Below are positions 1 to 8,694 of a stretch of 64,000 nt of DNA, in pieces. The translations under genes were made by a program, and so were the position numbers. The stretch lies in NCBI RefSeq assembly GCF_029436685.1, contig NZ_JAROCY010000013.1:1-64000 (forward strand). The letters are read 5' to 3'. The DNA comes from Novosphingobium cyanobacteriorum (lineage in GTDB: Bacteria > Pseudomonadota > Alphaproteobacteria > Sphingomonadales > Sphingomonadaceae). Below the pieces are notes generated by a model. The model saw nothing but the letters and a program-made list of their open reading frames with translations. It ran no database searches and was not told where the DNA came from. Within the stretch, counting starts at the first letter, position 1, and each line of letters opens with the position of its first letter.

Positions 1-123
1 TGACGGCGCGCGACGGCATGCGCGGGCCCCTCCCATGGACTACCGGGATAACCGCCTGCCAGACCGATAGGGGGGTCAGTTTTACGCGCCGATCAGGGGG
101 TCAACTTTGAACGCCGATTGACA
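1..123. mobile_element. terminus of an IS21-family-like insertion sequence (partial)
   Basis: The block ending at 123 reads, on the minus strand, TGTCAATCGGCGTTCAAAG then TTGACCCCC (123 to 96). A second related unit (TTTTAC/GGGGGTCAG, about 71-94) lies just inside. Repeated TTGACCCCC-type units behind a TG...CA end are the hallmark of IS21-family ends, which carry several transposase-binding repeats. Only the end is in the window; istA/istB would lie to the left. The element interrupts the reading frame on its right. Family assignment rests on terminus appearance only. Confidence 0.6.
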
Positions 124-370
124 ACGCCTCGGCTTTGGCGATGGCTGCTTCCATGCCTTCCTGTTCGGGCTCAGGCCGCATCGCGGCATCGGTTGCAAGA
201 CTGCGAAGCCCGATGGGTCTGGCCATGAGGGCTGGATCGCGCGTCGCCATCAGCATGGCCATGATCGCCCGGCCTTCGGGCGTAATCGTGGCGTCGCCGA
301 GCCAGTCTCCTTCGTCTGACTGCGATTGGGTCTTTGGCTGATTCCAAGACCCGTTATCAGCCTTAGGCAA
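124..370 (-). pseudogene. small unknown ORF truncated by the IS end
   Basis: An ATG at 370 opens a frame 6 bp after the stop of the TetR gene. About 82 codons are native before the frame runs into the IS terminus at 123, where it picks up six foreign codons and stops. The visible part is acidic with a Met-rich stretch (GRAIMAMLMATRDPALMARP) and no domain I recognise. Its tight spacing and shared strand suggest it was the last gene of the receptor-P450-TetR operon. The 3' part is lost or beyond the window. Confidence 0.45.
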
Positions 371-376
371 TCGCGC

Positions 377-949
377 TCACCAAGCGGATTGTAAGAGGCC
401 TTCCATCATCGGGGCGGCCGTCTCGATCGATGGCTGCAGCCCGGCTTCGATCCATGCCAGCAAAAATCCGCTGATCGCGCTGGCGATAAGAGCGATGCGC
501 AGAGGTTCGGGTGCTCTCCGGGCGTTGTCCGATGGCGCCGGTAGCAGCGTTATAAGGCGAGAGATCTGGGCTCGGAAGATCGTTACAGCGTTCGTGCCGC
601 CCGAACCGTCCAGCAGTGCGGCATAGAGCTTAGGCCGCGCCGCAATCGCTTCCAGCGAGTAGATCGTTGCTGCGCGCATCACGCCAATACTCGGTCCGTG
701 GATGCGCCAGTGCGCCTCGGCGAGTTCGAACTGCCGATCGAAATCGATCGCCATGCGATCGGCGAGCAGACCAGACACATCGTCATAAAGACGATAGAAT
801 ACCGGTCGTCCGACACCCGCCTCGCGAGCGATCTCACTGACGGTGATATCCTGTAGCCGGGTCGTTTCGAGCAGCCTTTCGAGTGCGGCATGGAGCGCAT
901 CGCGGCTACGCGATTGCCGTAGATCGAGGGTGTCTGCGTCGACGGCCAT
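377..949 (-). CDS. TetR/AcrR-family transcriptional regulator
   Basis: 190 aa. The N-terminal helix-turn-helix is clear at about residues 28-55 (ITVSEIAREAGVGRPVFYRL), the usual TetR DNA-binding signature with Y following the turn. The remaining ~130 residues form the helical ligand/dimer domain, with a hydrophobic C-terminal stretch (IALIASAISGFLLAWIEAG). It lies 45 bp downstream of the P450 gene on the same strand, so it probably controls this receptor-P450 operon. The palindrome at 4744-4759 in front of the receptor gene is a candidate site. The ligand is unknown. Confidence 0.85.
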   Translation of the reverse strand: MAVDADTLDLRQSRSRDALHAALERLLETTRLQDITVSEIAREAGVGRPVFYRLYDDVSGLLADRMAIDFDRQFELAEAHWRIHGPSIGVMRAATIYSLEAIAARPKLYAALLDGSGGTNAVTIFRAQISRLITLLPAPSDNARRAPEPLRIALIASAISGFLLAWIEAGLQPSIETAAPMMEGLLQSAW

Positions 950-994
950 ACTCTGTTCTTAGTCGACGCGGACGCGCGCCGACAAGCCGCATCG

Positions 995-2248
995 TCACGC
1001 GACCGACGCGAAGGAGCAGCGCACCGGCAGGCCGCGCAGGCCTGTGACGAATGTCGCCTGCGTGTAGGCTGGCGCGCCATCTGCCTCAATCCGATCGACC
1101 CGCCGGACGAGTGCGCGGAAGAACGCTTCGATCTCCATCTTGGCGAGAAACTGGCCGAGGCATTGGTGCGGGCCATAGCCGAAGGCGAGATGATTGTTCG
1201 GCGTACGATCAATACGGAACGTCTGCGCATCGGGGAACACGGCTTCATCGCGGGTCGCCGCGCCATAATGCAGCATGATGTGGTCGCCCGGCCGGAACGT
1301 CACGTCGCCCAGAGTGTACTCGGCGGTGACGTTGCGGAAAAAGTGCTTCACCGGTGCGCAAAAGCGGATCGCCTCGTTGGCGAAGCTCTTTACCAGCGCC
1401 GGGTCCTCGCGCAGCGCAGCGATGAAATCCGGCTGATCGATGAGCGCCTGGATGCCGGCGGCTATGGAGGCGGCGGTGGTATCATGGCCGGCGGTCGCGA
1501 CGATGACGTAATAGCCGAGCCGCTCTTCCGGACTGAGGTCATGCTCGTTGGGCAGCCCGCGGGCGATGATCGTCGAGACGTCGTCGCGCGGGTTGGCACG
1601 GCGGTCCTGCGTGATTTCGTCGAAGAAGGCGATATAATCACGTTTTACAGCAATCGAATGCTCGACAAGCGACATGCCGGGACGGCGCACTGCGGGATCG
1701 GACGCGCCGAACAACTCGTGCGTAAGCTTGAGCATCCGCGCTTCGTTGGCTTCGTCGATCCCGAGCACCGTCATCGCGACGCGCAGCGGATACCAGAAGA
1801 CGATGTCGGCGGCGATGTCGCACCGGCCGCCCGTGGCCATGAGCCGATCGACGAACGCGGCTGCGAGATTGTCCACCATCCCTTCGAGCCGGCGGACGTT
1901 CTTCGGCAGGAAATAGTCCTGCGTCATCTGCCGGAGTTCGTAGTGTCGCTCGCCATCGAGCACTACCAGCGTCTCGAAGCCGGCTTCCACGCCGAACAGC
2001 GCCATGTTCGCCTCCTCGGCGGCGATCGGCAATAGGGTGTTGCGCGGGCCAGCGTTGAAAATGGCCGGCTGACGTTCGATCTCGCGGATGTCCGCGTGGC
2101 GGGTCACGACCCAGAACGGCCGATATCCCTCGGCTTCCACACGTGCAATCGGATGCTCGGCGCGCAGCCAAGTGAAGAACGCCTGCATCTGTGCCTGATC
2201 GCCGTAGAGAGTTGGGTCAACGATCTGTTCGGCGCGAAAATCGGACAT
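995..2248 (-). CDS. cytochrome P450 (bacterial class I, soluble)
   Basis: 417 aa from ATG 2248; the frame stays open to 2350, but residues before MSDFRAEQI do not look like a P450 N-terminus. P450 landmarks are all present: I-helix oxygen-binding AGHDTTAA, K-helix ExxR (NEAIRF) and the haem loop FGYGPHQCLG with ligand Cys363. There is no membrane anchor, as expected for bacterial enzymes fed by ferredoxin. No ferredoxin or reductase gene is nearby, so redox partners must be elsewhere. It lies 55 bp downstream of a TonB receptor, suggesting import and hydroxylation of one substrate, perhaps a terpenoid or steroid; the substrate is a guess. Confidence 0.93.
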   Translation of the reverse strand: MSDFRAEQIVDPTLYGDQAQMQAFFTWLRAEHPIARVEAEGYRPFWVVTRHADIREIERQPAIFNAGPRNTLLPIAAEEANMALFGVEAGFETLVVLDGERHYELRQMTQDYFLPKNVRRLEGMVDNLAAAFVDRLMATGGRCDIAADIVFWYPLRVAMTVLGIDEANEARMLKLTHELFGASDPAVRRPGMSLVEHSIAVKRDYIAFFDEITQDRRANPRDDVSTIIARGLPNEHDLSPEERLGYYVIVATAGHDTTAASIAAGIQALIDQPDFIAALREDPALVKSFANEAIRFCAPVKHFFRNVTAEYTLGDVTFRPGDHIMLHYGAATRDEAVFPDAQTFRIDRTPNNHLAFGYGPHQCLGQFLAKMEIEAFFRALVRRVDRIEADGAPAYTQATFVTGLRGLPVRCSFASVA

Positions 2249-2303
2249 GGGCAATGCTCTACATGATGGGAGGGGGCACCGATCTCGGCTGCCCCCAGTT
2301 CGA

Positions 2304-4673
2304 TCAGAAAGTGGCGCGAAGGCGCAGGCCGTAAGTCCGCGGCGCGCCAAGATAGCCGTTCTCGTCGCCCGTCTGGAGCGGGGTGGCGAACGTCTGGGTG
2401 AAGTACGTTCTGTTGAACAAGTTCTGCACCCACCCCTCGACTGTCAGGTTCGACGATGGCACCTTAAAGCCGAGGTTGGCATTGACAAGGCTAACCGCTC
2501 CCTGCCGAGAGGTGGTGGCGGTGTTGATCAGCTGGGTGCTGGTGTATTGATATTGCACGCGTCCGGTAAGGTTCACATCGGGTGACACCGATTTATCGAG
2601 ATTCAGCGCGATGTTGCCGCTCAGCTTCGGCGCGAAGCGAAAGCGTGAGCCGGACAAGGCTGCGTCGATGTTTGGATCGGCGGCGTATTTGGCGTGCGGA
2701 ATGTAGGTGCCGTCAATCGCCAGCGTCAGTCCATCAGTCAGCTCGAACAGGTTTTCTATCTCGACGCCGTAGTCCTTCGCCGCCCGCGCGTTGAGCACTG
2801 TGAAGCGCAGCCCAACGAACTGCGCGATCTGAAGGTTCGACAGATCGTAATAGAAGAAGGCAATGTTGGTGCGTGCGCGGCGACCCAGATATTGGAACTT
2901 GCCGCCAAGCTCGAACGCATTGACCGTTTCCGGCTTATAGATCGGGCTGAGTGGCGCCTGTGCGGTAGCGTTGCCGAAGAAGCCAGCCCGGATCGCCGCG
3001 GGCAGTGCGTTGTAAGCCGCAGCATTATTGATCAGCGTACCAGCGCCGTTCGCGTCGATGTTGACGCCGCCTGCCTTGAAGCCGCGGTTGTATGTCGCAT
3101 ACAGCATCACGTCATCGACCGGGCGGAACTGCAGGCCAAAGGTGCCCGATAGTGCCTTGTCAGTGGTGCTGCGATTATAGGCCGGGCCGGGCTGGGCACC
3201 GAGCAGCTTGAACACTGCGAGCGGGTTGGGATCGAAATAGGGGTTGCTGAAGCTGCCGCGCTTCTTCTCCATTGAATAACGCAGTCCGGCGATGACGTTG
3301 GCGCGCGAGCCAATCGCAAAATCCATGTGCGCGAAGGCGGCATAGGATTTAGCCGAGCCGCGCATGTCTTCGGTTGCCCATGGGCCGACCGGCGCCTGCG
3401 CTGTGCCTGCGGGAATGCCGGCCGCGCCGAGCAGGATATCCCAATAGGTCTGTGCCTGGACAGCCCATGGTAGGACGCGGCTCATGCGCAGCTTCTCGTC
3501 TGAGAAGAAGCCTCCAAGCACCAAGTCGGCGTTAAGCGCCTCGATCTTGGAATTCAGCGTCAGTTCTTGTGAGAAGAAGCGGCTCTGGAAGGTTTCGTAA
3601 TAGCGGAAGATATCCGCACCGCTGAAATCCGGATCCATGTCGCGCTGATCGAGGCTGAAGCGGCGCAGCGCCGTCACCGACTTCAGCGAGCTGTTGCCGA
3701 GGTTGATGTCGATCAGTGCGGTGCCGCCGTAATCTTTGATCGTTTGGCGACCGTTGCCGTTCAACGTCTGCTGAAAATCGGAAAGCCGTGCGGACGGCAA
3801 TTTGAGGCCAAGCGCCTGGGTCAGGGCATTGACCAGCGGCTGCGTCGGCCCATCCGTGAAGCCTGACGTAGCATAGCAACAATTGCCGCCACCGCGGGAG
3901 TAATCAGCGATCAGCCGAATCGAGACGTCGCTCGACGGCTTGAAGAGCAATTGCCCCTTCACCGCCTGCGTCTTGTCACCGTTCAGGTCGCGGCCAGTCT
4001 GCGCGTCGGTGTAGAAGCCCTTGCGGGTCGAGGCGAGGCCGGCGATGCGTACCGCCAGCGTATCGGATAGTGGCACGGCCGCAGCGGCGCGAACGAGCAC
4101 CGTTTCGTAAGTCCCCACCGTCATATCGACAAGCATCTGGCTCCGGTCGGTTGATGGCGCGGCGGAGGAGAGCAGCAGCGCGCCCGCGGTGGTGTTCTTC
4201 CCGAACAAGGTGCCCTGCGGGCCGCGCAGTATCTGGAGATTGTCGATGTCTAGGAAGTTCTGCAACGCGGCGGCGGCGCGTGTGCGGTAGACGCCGTCGA
4301 TGAAAACGCCGACCGAACCTTCGAAACTGCGGCTGTTACCGGTGGTCCCAAGGCCACGGATGATCACGTTGGCGGTCGACGAGGCAATGTTGGTCGCGCG
4401 GAAGGTGATCGACGGGCTGATCGCTTGGATATTCGCAATGTTGTCTACCCTCGCGGTCGCCAACGTGTCGGCATTGGCAGCGGTGATCGCGATCGGCACG
4501 TTCTGAAGGTTTTCGGCACGGCGCTGGGCTGTGACAATGATTTCGGCGAGGCCTTGGTCTTCGGTTGCCGTGTCGGCGGCGTTTGCGGGGGCAACCGCTC
4601 CCTGAGCATGAGCAGCGGTCGAGAGACAGATGCCGGCGACTGCTGCCAGCAGATAAGCGCGTGAGATCGACAT
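2304..4673 (-). CDS. TonB-dependent outer-membrane receptor
   Basis: 789 aa. Signal peptide at residues 1-23 (ending STAAHAQ), TonB-box-like AEIIVTAQRR at about 43-52, then a plug domain opening NLQNVPIAITA with the plug motif LRGPQGTLFGKNTTAGALL. The rest is a beta-barrel ending in aromatic F (LRLRATF), as outer-membrane proteins do. This subtype is used in sphingomonads for uptake of hydrophobic or carbohydrate substrates as well as siderophores. It is first in an operon with the P450, TetR and a truncated ORF, so the likely role is substrate import for the P450. The upstream region carries a GTTACA/TGTAAC palindrome. Confidence 0.93.
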   Translation of the reverse strand: MSISRAYLLAAVAGICLSTAAHAQGAVAPANAADTATEDQGLAEIIVTAQRRAENLQNVPIAITAANADTLATARVDNIANIQAISPSITFRATNIASSTANVIIRGLGTTGNSRSFEGSVGVFIDGVYRTRAAAALQNFLDIDNLQILRGPQGTLFGKNTTAGALLLSSAAPSTDRSQMLVDMTVGTYETVLVRAAAAVPLSDTLAVRIAGLASTRKGFYTDAQTGRDLNGDKTQAVKGQLLFKPSSDVSIRLIADYSRGGGNCCYATSGFTDGPTQPLVNALTQALGLKLPSARLSDFQQTLNGNGRQTIKDYGGTALIDINLGNSSLKSVTALRRFSLDQRDMDPDFSGADIFRYYETFQSRFFSQELTLNSKIEALNADLVLGGFFSDEKLRMSRVLPWAVQAQTYWDILLGAAGIPAGTAQAPVGPWATEDMRGSAKSYAAFAHMDFAIGSRANVIAGLRYSMEKKRGSFSNPYFDPNPLAVFKLLGAQPGPAYNRSTTDKALSGTFGLQFRPVDDVMLYATYNRGFKAGGVNIDANGAGTLINNAAAYNALPAAIRAGFFGNATAQAPLSPIYKPETVNAFELGGKFQYLGRRARTNIAFFYYDLSNLQIAQFVGLRFTVLNARAAKDYGVEIENLFELTDGLTLAIDGTYIPHAKYAADPNIDAALSGSRFRFAPKLSGNIALNLDKSVSPDVNLTGRVQYQYTSTQLINTATTSRQGAVSLVNANLGFKVPSSNLTVEGWVQNLFNRTYFTQTFATPLQTGDENGYLGAPRTYGLRLRATF

Positions 4674-4743
4674 GGTTAAACCTCCCCTTCCGTTGATCCG
4701 ATCGACGCCGGAATTCAGTCACCTTGTAGCGTCATTCCCGATG

Positions 4744-4759
4744 CGTTACAAGTGTAACG
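4744..4759. promoter_or_regulatory. candidate operator in front of the receptor-P450 operon
   Basis: CGTTACA-AG-TGTAACG is a perfect inverted repeat with 7-bp arms, about 70 bp upstream of the receptor start at 4673. Its size and dyad symmetry suit a TetR dimer, and the operon encodes one (377-949). The pairing is an inference. Confidence 0.5.
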
Positions 4760-4839
4760 TAAACTGGGGCGGTGGGAGGTTTGTGTCAGCCAGCCAGCTT
4801 GGCGGGCACGTGCCAGTGCAGCACCGCGGCGATAACGCG

Positions 4840-5724
4840 CTATTCAGCGAGACAAGCAGATCGCGATTGGGATGTGTTGGGTATCGTGTCGATCGCCTTC
4901 TTGATCAGCACCAGATGCGCTTTCGAGTAGCGGCCTTCGGTCTCTGATTCGAGGTGATGGCCCGCGAAATCCGCACGAAGTTCGGAGTCAATTCCGGCAA
5001 GCTTCATGCTGTCGATTGCCGTGTGCCGCATGGAGTGAATACCTTGGCCCTCCGCCAGATCAGACATGGCCTTGGCGACTTTCGTCCAGCACCGTTTGTA
5101 AAAGGCGTCGCCCATCGTGCCTTTGCCGCTCTCACGACCCGTGCCTGGCTGACGACCTTGCGCGCAATCGCCGTGCGAATTGCAGATGGTGCCAGCCCGA
5201 GGTCATTCAGCCGGGCGTTAGCTGCCTGACCGGTGTCTTCGCTCTCCAGAGTCTTGGCAAGGTCGGACCATGCCAGGAGAAGGATGGGCGCGTCATCGTC
5301 GGCCGGGTCGATCAGAGCCGTGATAAAGTCGTCGACCTTCTTCCCTGCCACGCCATCGCGGCTGGCAATTTCGTCGGCATTCAGGCGCACGGCGAGCGCC
5401 TGTTCAATGTCCTCATGATCATCCGGTGGAAAGACCTGCAGCTTTGCGTGCATCAGCTCCAGCCGGTCCCGCTCGACCAGGATCTGGCGCAGATAGATTT
5501 CGGCGCGTGTGGGAGGTGAGGCTGTCTCCAGCCATGTTCGCCTTCATGTTCATTGCCAGCCTTTCGCATGCCAGTGCCATCATTGGTGCGAGGACCTTGG
5601 CCACTTTGGGGCTGGTCGTGCGCAACGGAAGGCGAAGCCGGAAGGGCTTGTCGGACCCTAAACGTACCTGTCGGCGAAAGTAGTACAGGCCGTCCTTGCG
5701 AAGTACGTTCTGTATGCGGCTCAT
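4840..5724 (-). pseudogene. decayed tyrosine recombinase (phage/island integrase)
   Basis: Three blocks of one integrase are present in two frames. Start MSRIQNVLRKDGLYYFRRQV (5724) is the typical N-terminal domain of these integrases. A frameshift near 5505-5510 moves the continuation (AEIYLRQILVERDRLELMH...) to another frame. A third block near 4840-5115 returns to the first frame and carries the catalytic C-terminus: HSMRHT (H-x-x-R), GHH and nucleophile Tyr in EGRYSKA. The first catalytic Arg and the central region between RVVRAAKA and MGDAFYKRCW are missing, so there is also an internal deletion. It starts 80 bp from the 3' end of tRNA-Gln, the usual position for an island integrase. Confidence 0.8.
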
Positions 5725-5803
5725 GATTGTGGCACCCTGCCATGGACATGCCCGGCAGGGAAAATACAAGAATCCTAATAAATCAGAGACTTAAGCTATA
5801 TAC

Positions 5804-5878
5804 TGGCTGGGGCGGCAGGATTCGAACCTGCGAATGCCGGTACCAAAAACCGGTGCCTTACCACTTGGCGACGCCCCA
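5804..5878 (-). tRNA. tRNA-Gln (anticodon TTG)
   Basis: Read on the minus strand, the gene begins TGGGGCGTCGCCAAGTGGTA and ends GCCGCCCCAG plus an encoded CCA (5804-5806). The anticodon arm is CCGGT-TTTTGGT-ACCGG, giving anticodon TTG, and the T-arm contains GGTTCGAATCC. Acceptor stem ends pair TGGGGCG/CGCCCCA. Its 3' end faces the decayed integrase, so it probably served as an attachment site. Confidence 0.97.
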
Positions 5879-5916
5879 GCGGGAAGGCGCGCTTATAGCG
5901 GGCGAGATGGGGATGG

Positions 5917-5938
5917 GAAGGGGGCACTTGCCCCCTTC
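5917..5938 (-). terminator. candidate terminator after the GST gene
   Basis: Perfect hairpin GAAGGGGGC-ACTT-GCCCCCTTC, 20 bp beyond the stop of the GST gene and before tRNA-Gln. There is no T-run, so it may only assist termination. Confidence 0.45.
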
Positions 5939-5957
5939 GCACCATTTTACAGGGGCA

Positions 5958-6836
5958 TCAGAATCCCTTGACGATGCCCTGCAGCAACTCGGGCGGAAGG
6001 GCGTCGAAATCGGCGGCGCTGTGCCGTTCGGCGATCCCTTTCTGGCTGTTGACCAGCCGCCCGCGACGAACCGCGGGGCGCGCGTCGATCTCCGCCACCC
6101 AGCGGCCTACCGCTTCGTATTCGTGCATCGAGAGGAAGGTCGCCGCCTCCCCATAGGCTTCGCCGCGATAGATGTTGCCAAGCCAGGTGTAGGCGGCGAT
6201 GTCTGCGATGGTGTAGTCCTCGCCGGCGAGGAAGCGCGTCTTCTGAAGCTGCTGGTCGGCCACGTCGAACAGGCGCTTGGTCTCCATCGCATAGCGGTCG
6301 ATGGCGTACTGGATCTTCATCGGCGCATACTGGTAGAAATGGCCGAACCCGCCGCCCATGAACGGGCCGGAGCCGACCTGCCAGAACAGCCACGACAGGC
6401 ACTCCGCCCGCGCTGCGCCGGATGCCGGCAGGAACATGCCGAACTTTTCCGCCAGATGCACCAGGATCGCCCCGGATTCGAAGATGCGGAACGGTTCGGG
6501 ACCAGAGCGGTCAACCATCGCCGGAATCTTGGAATTGGGATTGATGTCGACAAAGCCGCTTGTGAACTGGTCGCCTTCGAAGATCTTGATCAGCCAGGCA
6601 TCGTATTCCGCCTCGGCCACCCCGGCGGCGAGCAGTTCCTCCAGCAGGATCGTCACCTTCTGGCCATTGGGCGTGCCCAGCGAATAGAGCTGGAAGGGAT
6701 GCTGGCCCACCGGCAGTTCGCGTTCGCTCTGCGCGCCGGCGGTCGGTCGGTTGACGCCGGCAAAGGCGCCGCCGTTCGCACCCTCCCAGGTCCAGACCTT
6801 GGGTACTTCATATCCTTCGGGAAGGTTGCCCGACAT
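5958..6836 (-). CDS. yghU: glutathione S-transferase, YghU-like disulfide-bond reductase
   Basis: 292 aa, close to the 288 aa of E. coli YghU and colinear with it. The shared features are an N-terminal extension with KVWTWEGANGGAFAGVNRP, then LPVGQHPFQLYSLGTPNGQK at about residue 42, the thioredoxin-fold segment NPNSKIPAM, FESGAILVHLAEKFG, and the C-terminal helical domain with GGGFGHFYQYAP and EDYTIADIAA. YghU binds two glutathiones and reduces organic disulfides and peroxides in the cytoplasm. The gene stands alone, divergent from topoisomerase IB. Confidence 0.93.
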   Translation of the reverse strand: MSGNLPEGYEVPKVWTWEGANGGAFAGVNRPTAGAQSERELPVGQHPFQLYSLGTPNGQKVTILLEELLAAGVAEAEYDAWLIKIFEGDQFTSGFVDINPNSKIPAMVDRSGPEPFRIFESGAILVHLAEKFGMFLPASGAARAECLSWLFWQVGSGPFMGGGFGHFYQYAPMKIQYAIDRYAMETKRLFDVADQQLQKTRFLAGEDYTIADIAAYTWLGNIYRGEAYGEAATFLSMHEYEAVGRWVAEIDARPAVRRGRLVNSQKGIAERHSAADFDALPPELLQGIVKGF

Positions 6837-6927
6837 GCCGATTCCCTTTCGTGAATTTTGTTAGCGTTGCATACAATCTGGACGGACCGCGCAGGAACCG
6901 CAAGAGGCCGCGCGTCGTTCGCCGTGC

Positions 6928-7965
6928 ATGCAGACAAAAGCGCCTTCCATCCGATCCCGCAAGCCCGCACTGGTCCATGTGGACGATACGGTGCCCGGCA
7001 TCCGCAGGATGAAGCGCGGGCGAGGGTGGTGCTATTGGGATGCAGACGGGCAGCGCATCACCGATCGGGAGGAGATCGCGCGGCTGAACCGCATTGCGCT
7101 GCCGCCTGCCTATGCCGATGCGTGGTTCTGCCCGCACCCGCACGGGCACATCCAGGCGACCGGGATCGATGCCAAGGGGCGCAAGCAATACCGCTATCAC
7201 GGCGATTTCCGCACCGCGCGCGAGGCGGAGAAATTTGATGGCTGCGCCGCATTCGGCCGCCTGCTGCCCAAGCTGCGCGCGCGGGTGGAGGCGGACCTTC
7301 GCAAGCCGCCGCTAACGCGCGAACGGTGCCTCGCCACCGTGGTCAGCCTGCTGGATACCGGCGCGATCCGCGTCGGGAACGAGGCCTATGCCCGCACCAA
7401 CAAGAGCTTTGGCGCAACCACGCTGCGCAGGCGCCACGCCCGGCTGGAGGGCGGCACGCTGACGCTGAAATTCCGCGCCAAGAGCGGCAAGATGCGCGAG
7501 ATGCGGCTGGGCGACCGGCGGCTGGTGCGCTTCGTACGGCGGATGCAGGACCTGCCGGGCCAGCACCTGTTCCAGTATATGGACACCGATGGCGCACCCT
7601 GTCCGGTCGGCTCGGGCGACGTCAACGCCTGGCTGCGGGAAACGACACGGGCCGAGGTCAGCGCCAAGCATTTCCGCACCTGGCACGCCAGCGTGCTGGC
7701 GTTCGGGATGCTGGCCCGCGCGCAGGAGAAGGTGCGGCTGAAGGACCTTCTGAGCGAAGTGTCCGAACGGCTGGGCAACACGCCCGCCATTGCGCGCAAG
7801 AGCTATATCCACCCCGCCGTGCTGGCGCTGGTAGAGCGGCAGGAGGAATGGCGCGCGCAGTTGAAGCTGCCGCGCCCCACGCGCTGGTTGTCGTCCGCCG
7901 AACGCGGCCTGATCGCGCTGCTGGAGGAAGGGCCCCGGGCGGAGGAATTGCTGCGCGCGGGCTAG
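6928..7965 (+). CDS. DNA topoisomerase IB (poxvirus-like)
   Basis: 345 aa, the normal size for bacterial TopIB. It relaxes supercoils through a 3'-phosphotyrosine. Catalytic positions visible by comparison with vaccinia enzyme are Arg148 (IRVGNEAYA), Lys185 or nearby (FRAKSGK), Arg250 (KHFRTWHAS) and nucleophile Tyr293 (ARKSYIHP). The position of the vaccinia catalytic His is Asn284 here (LGNTP), as I recall for the Deinococcus enzyme, so it need not mean loss of activity. Its stop overlaps the stop of the convergent gph gene within a shared CTAG (7962-7965). The ATG at 6928 precedes the first conserved block. Confidence 0.93.
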   Translation: MQTKAPSIRSRKPALVHVDDTVPGIRRMKRGRGWCYWDADGQRITDREEIARLNRIALPPAYADAWFCPHPHGHIQATGIDAKGRKQYRYHGDFRTAREAEKFDGCAAFGRLLPKLRARVEADLRKPPLTRERCLATVVSLLDTGAIRVGNEAYARTNKSFGATTLRRRHARLEGGTLTLKFRAKSGKMREMRLGDRRLVRFVRRMQDLPGQHLFQYMDTDGAPCPVGSGDVNAWLRETTRAEVSAKHFRTWHASVLAFGMLARAQEKVRLKDLLSEVSERLGNTPAIARKSYIHPAVLALVERQEEWRAQLKLPRPTRWLSSAERGLIALLEEGPRAEELLRAG

Positions 7966-8633
7966 GCCAGCAGGTGCAGCGCGGGGATCAGCTCGTCGTA
8001 ATGCTCGATCACCGCATCCGCGCCCAGCTGATGCACCGGAATATCGTTGAACCCGAAGGCGCAGGCCACCACCGGCAGGCCTGCCGCCTTTGCCGCGCCC
8101 ACATCGAACGTGGTGTCACCCACGAAAGCGGCGCGGCCGCCGCCGCAGCGCGAGACCATTTCGTGCAGCATGTCCGGCTTCGGCTTGGCGCGCCCGGGGC
8201 CGAGCGTGTCCCCGCCGATCACGGTGGCAAAGCGATGGGTCATGCCCAGCGCATCGAACAGGCGCAGCGCCATGTCCTCGCGCTTGTTGGTGGCGATGGC
8301 GATCTTCGCGCCGGCCGCGTTGAGCGCGTCGAGCATCTCGGCCCCGCCCGGGAACAGTGCGGTATGGTCCGCGATGTTCGCCGCATAGAATTCCAGCAGG
8401 CTCGCCTGCAGCCCGGCGAAAGCGCTTTCGTCCACGCCGCCGCTTTCGCTCAGTGCGCTGCGAAGCATCTGCGCCGCGCCGCCGCCGATATGGCGCGTCA
8501 CCTCGTCCAGCGGAACCGGGGGGCGCCCGGCCAGTCCCAGCGCATGGTTGAGCGCGTTGCCAAGGTCGCGCGAGGTGTCGAGCAGCGTGCCGTCGAGGTC
8601 GAAACCGACGATGTCGAAAGGAATCTGTGCCAT
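7962..8633 (-). CDS. gph: phosphoglycolate phosphatase (HAD superfamily)
   Basis: 223 aa from ATG 8633, the start placing FDLDGTLLDT at residues 11-20. HAD motif I supplies nucleophile Asp12 and general acid Asp14, motif II is IAIATNK, the Lys is in RAKPKPDM, and motif IV is FVGDTTFDVGAAKAAG. The cap domain follows motif I. It hydrolyses 2-phosphoglycolate, clearing the product of DNA 3'-end repair. The frame stays open upstream to 8954, but that region belongs to the divergent glmU. The name within the HAD family is likely but not certain. Confidence 0.85.
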   Translation of the reverse strand: MAQIPFDIVGFDLDGTLLDTSRDLGNALNHALGLAGRPPVPLDEVTRHIGGGAAQMLRSALSESGGVDESAFAGLQASLLEFYAANIADHTALFPGGAEMLDALNAAGAKIAIATNKREDMALRLFDALGMTHRFATVIGGDTLGPGRAKPKPDMLHEMVSRCGGGRAAFVGDTTFDVGAAKAAGLPVVACAFGFNDIPVHQLGADAVIEHYDELIPALHLLA

Positions 8634-8694
8634 TGGCCCGGCAAGTGGCGTCCCGTTCTGGAAACTGCAAGCTTTTGCTGGCAATGACGCGCGC

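Noticed and set aside
4764..4772. CTGGGGCGG match to the tRNA-Gln 3' end as the other att site of the decayed element
   Set aside because: Only 9 bp, the CCA-side bases do not match, and such a GC-rich word is expected by chance.
7326..8687. A 453-codon plus-strand frame overlapping topoisomerase IB and gph
   Set aside because: Out-of-frame shadow; both real genes have complete catalytic motifs and share the CTAG stop overlap.
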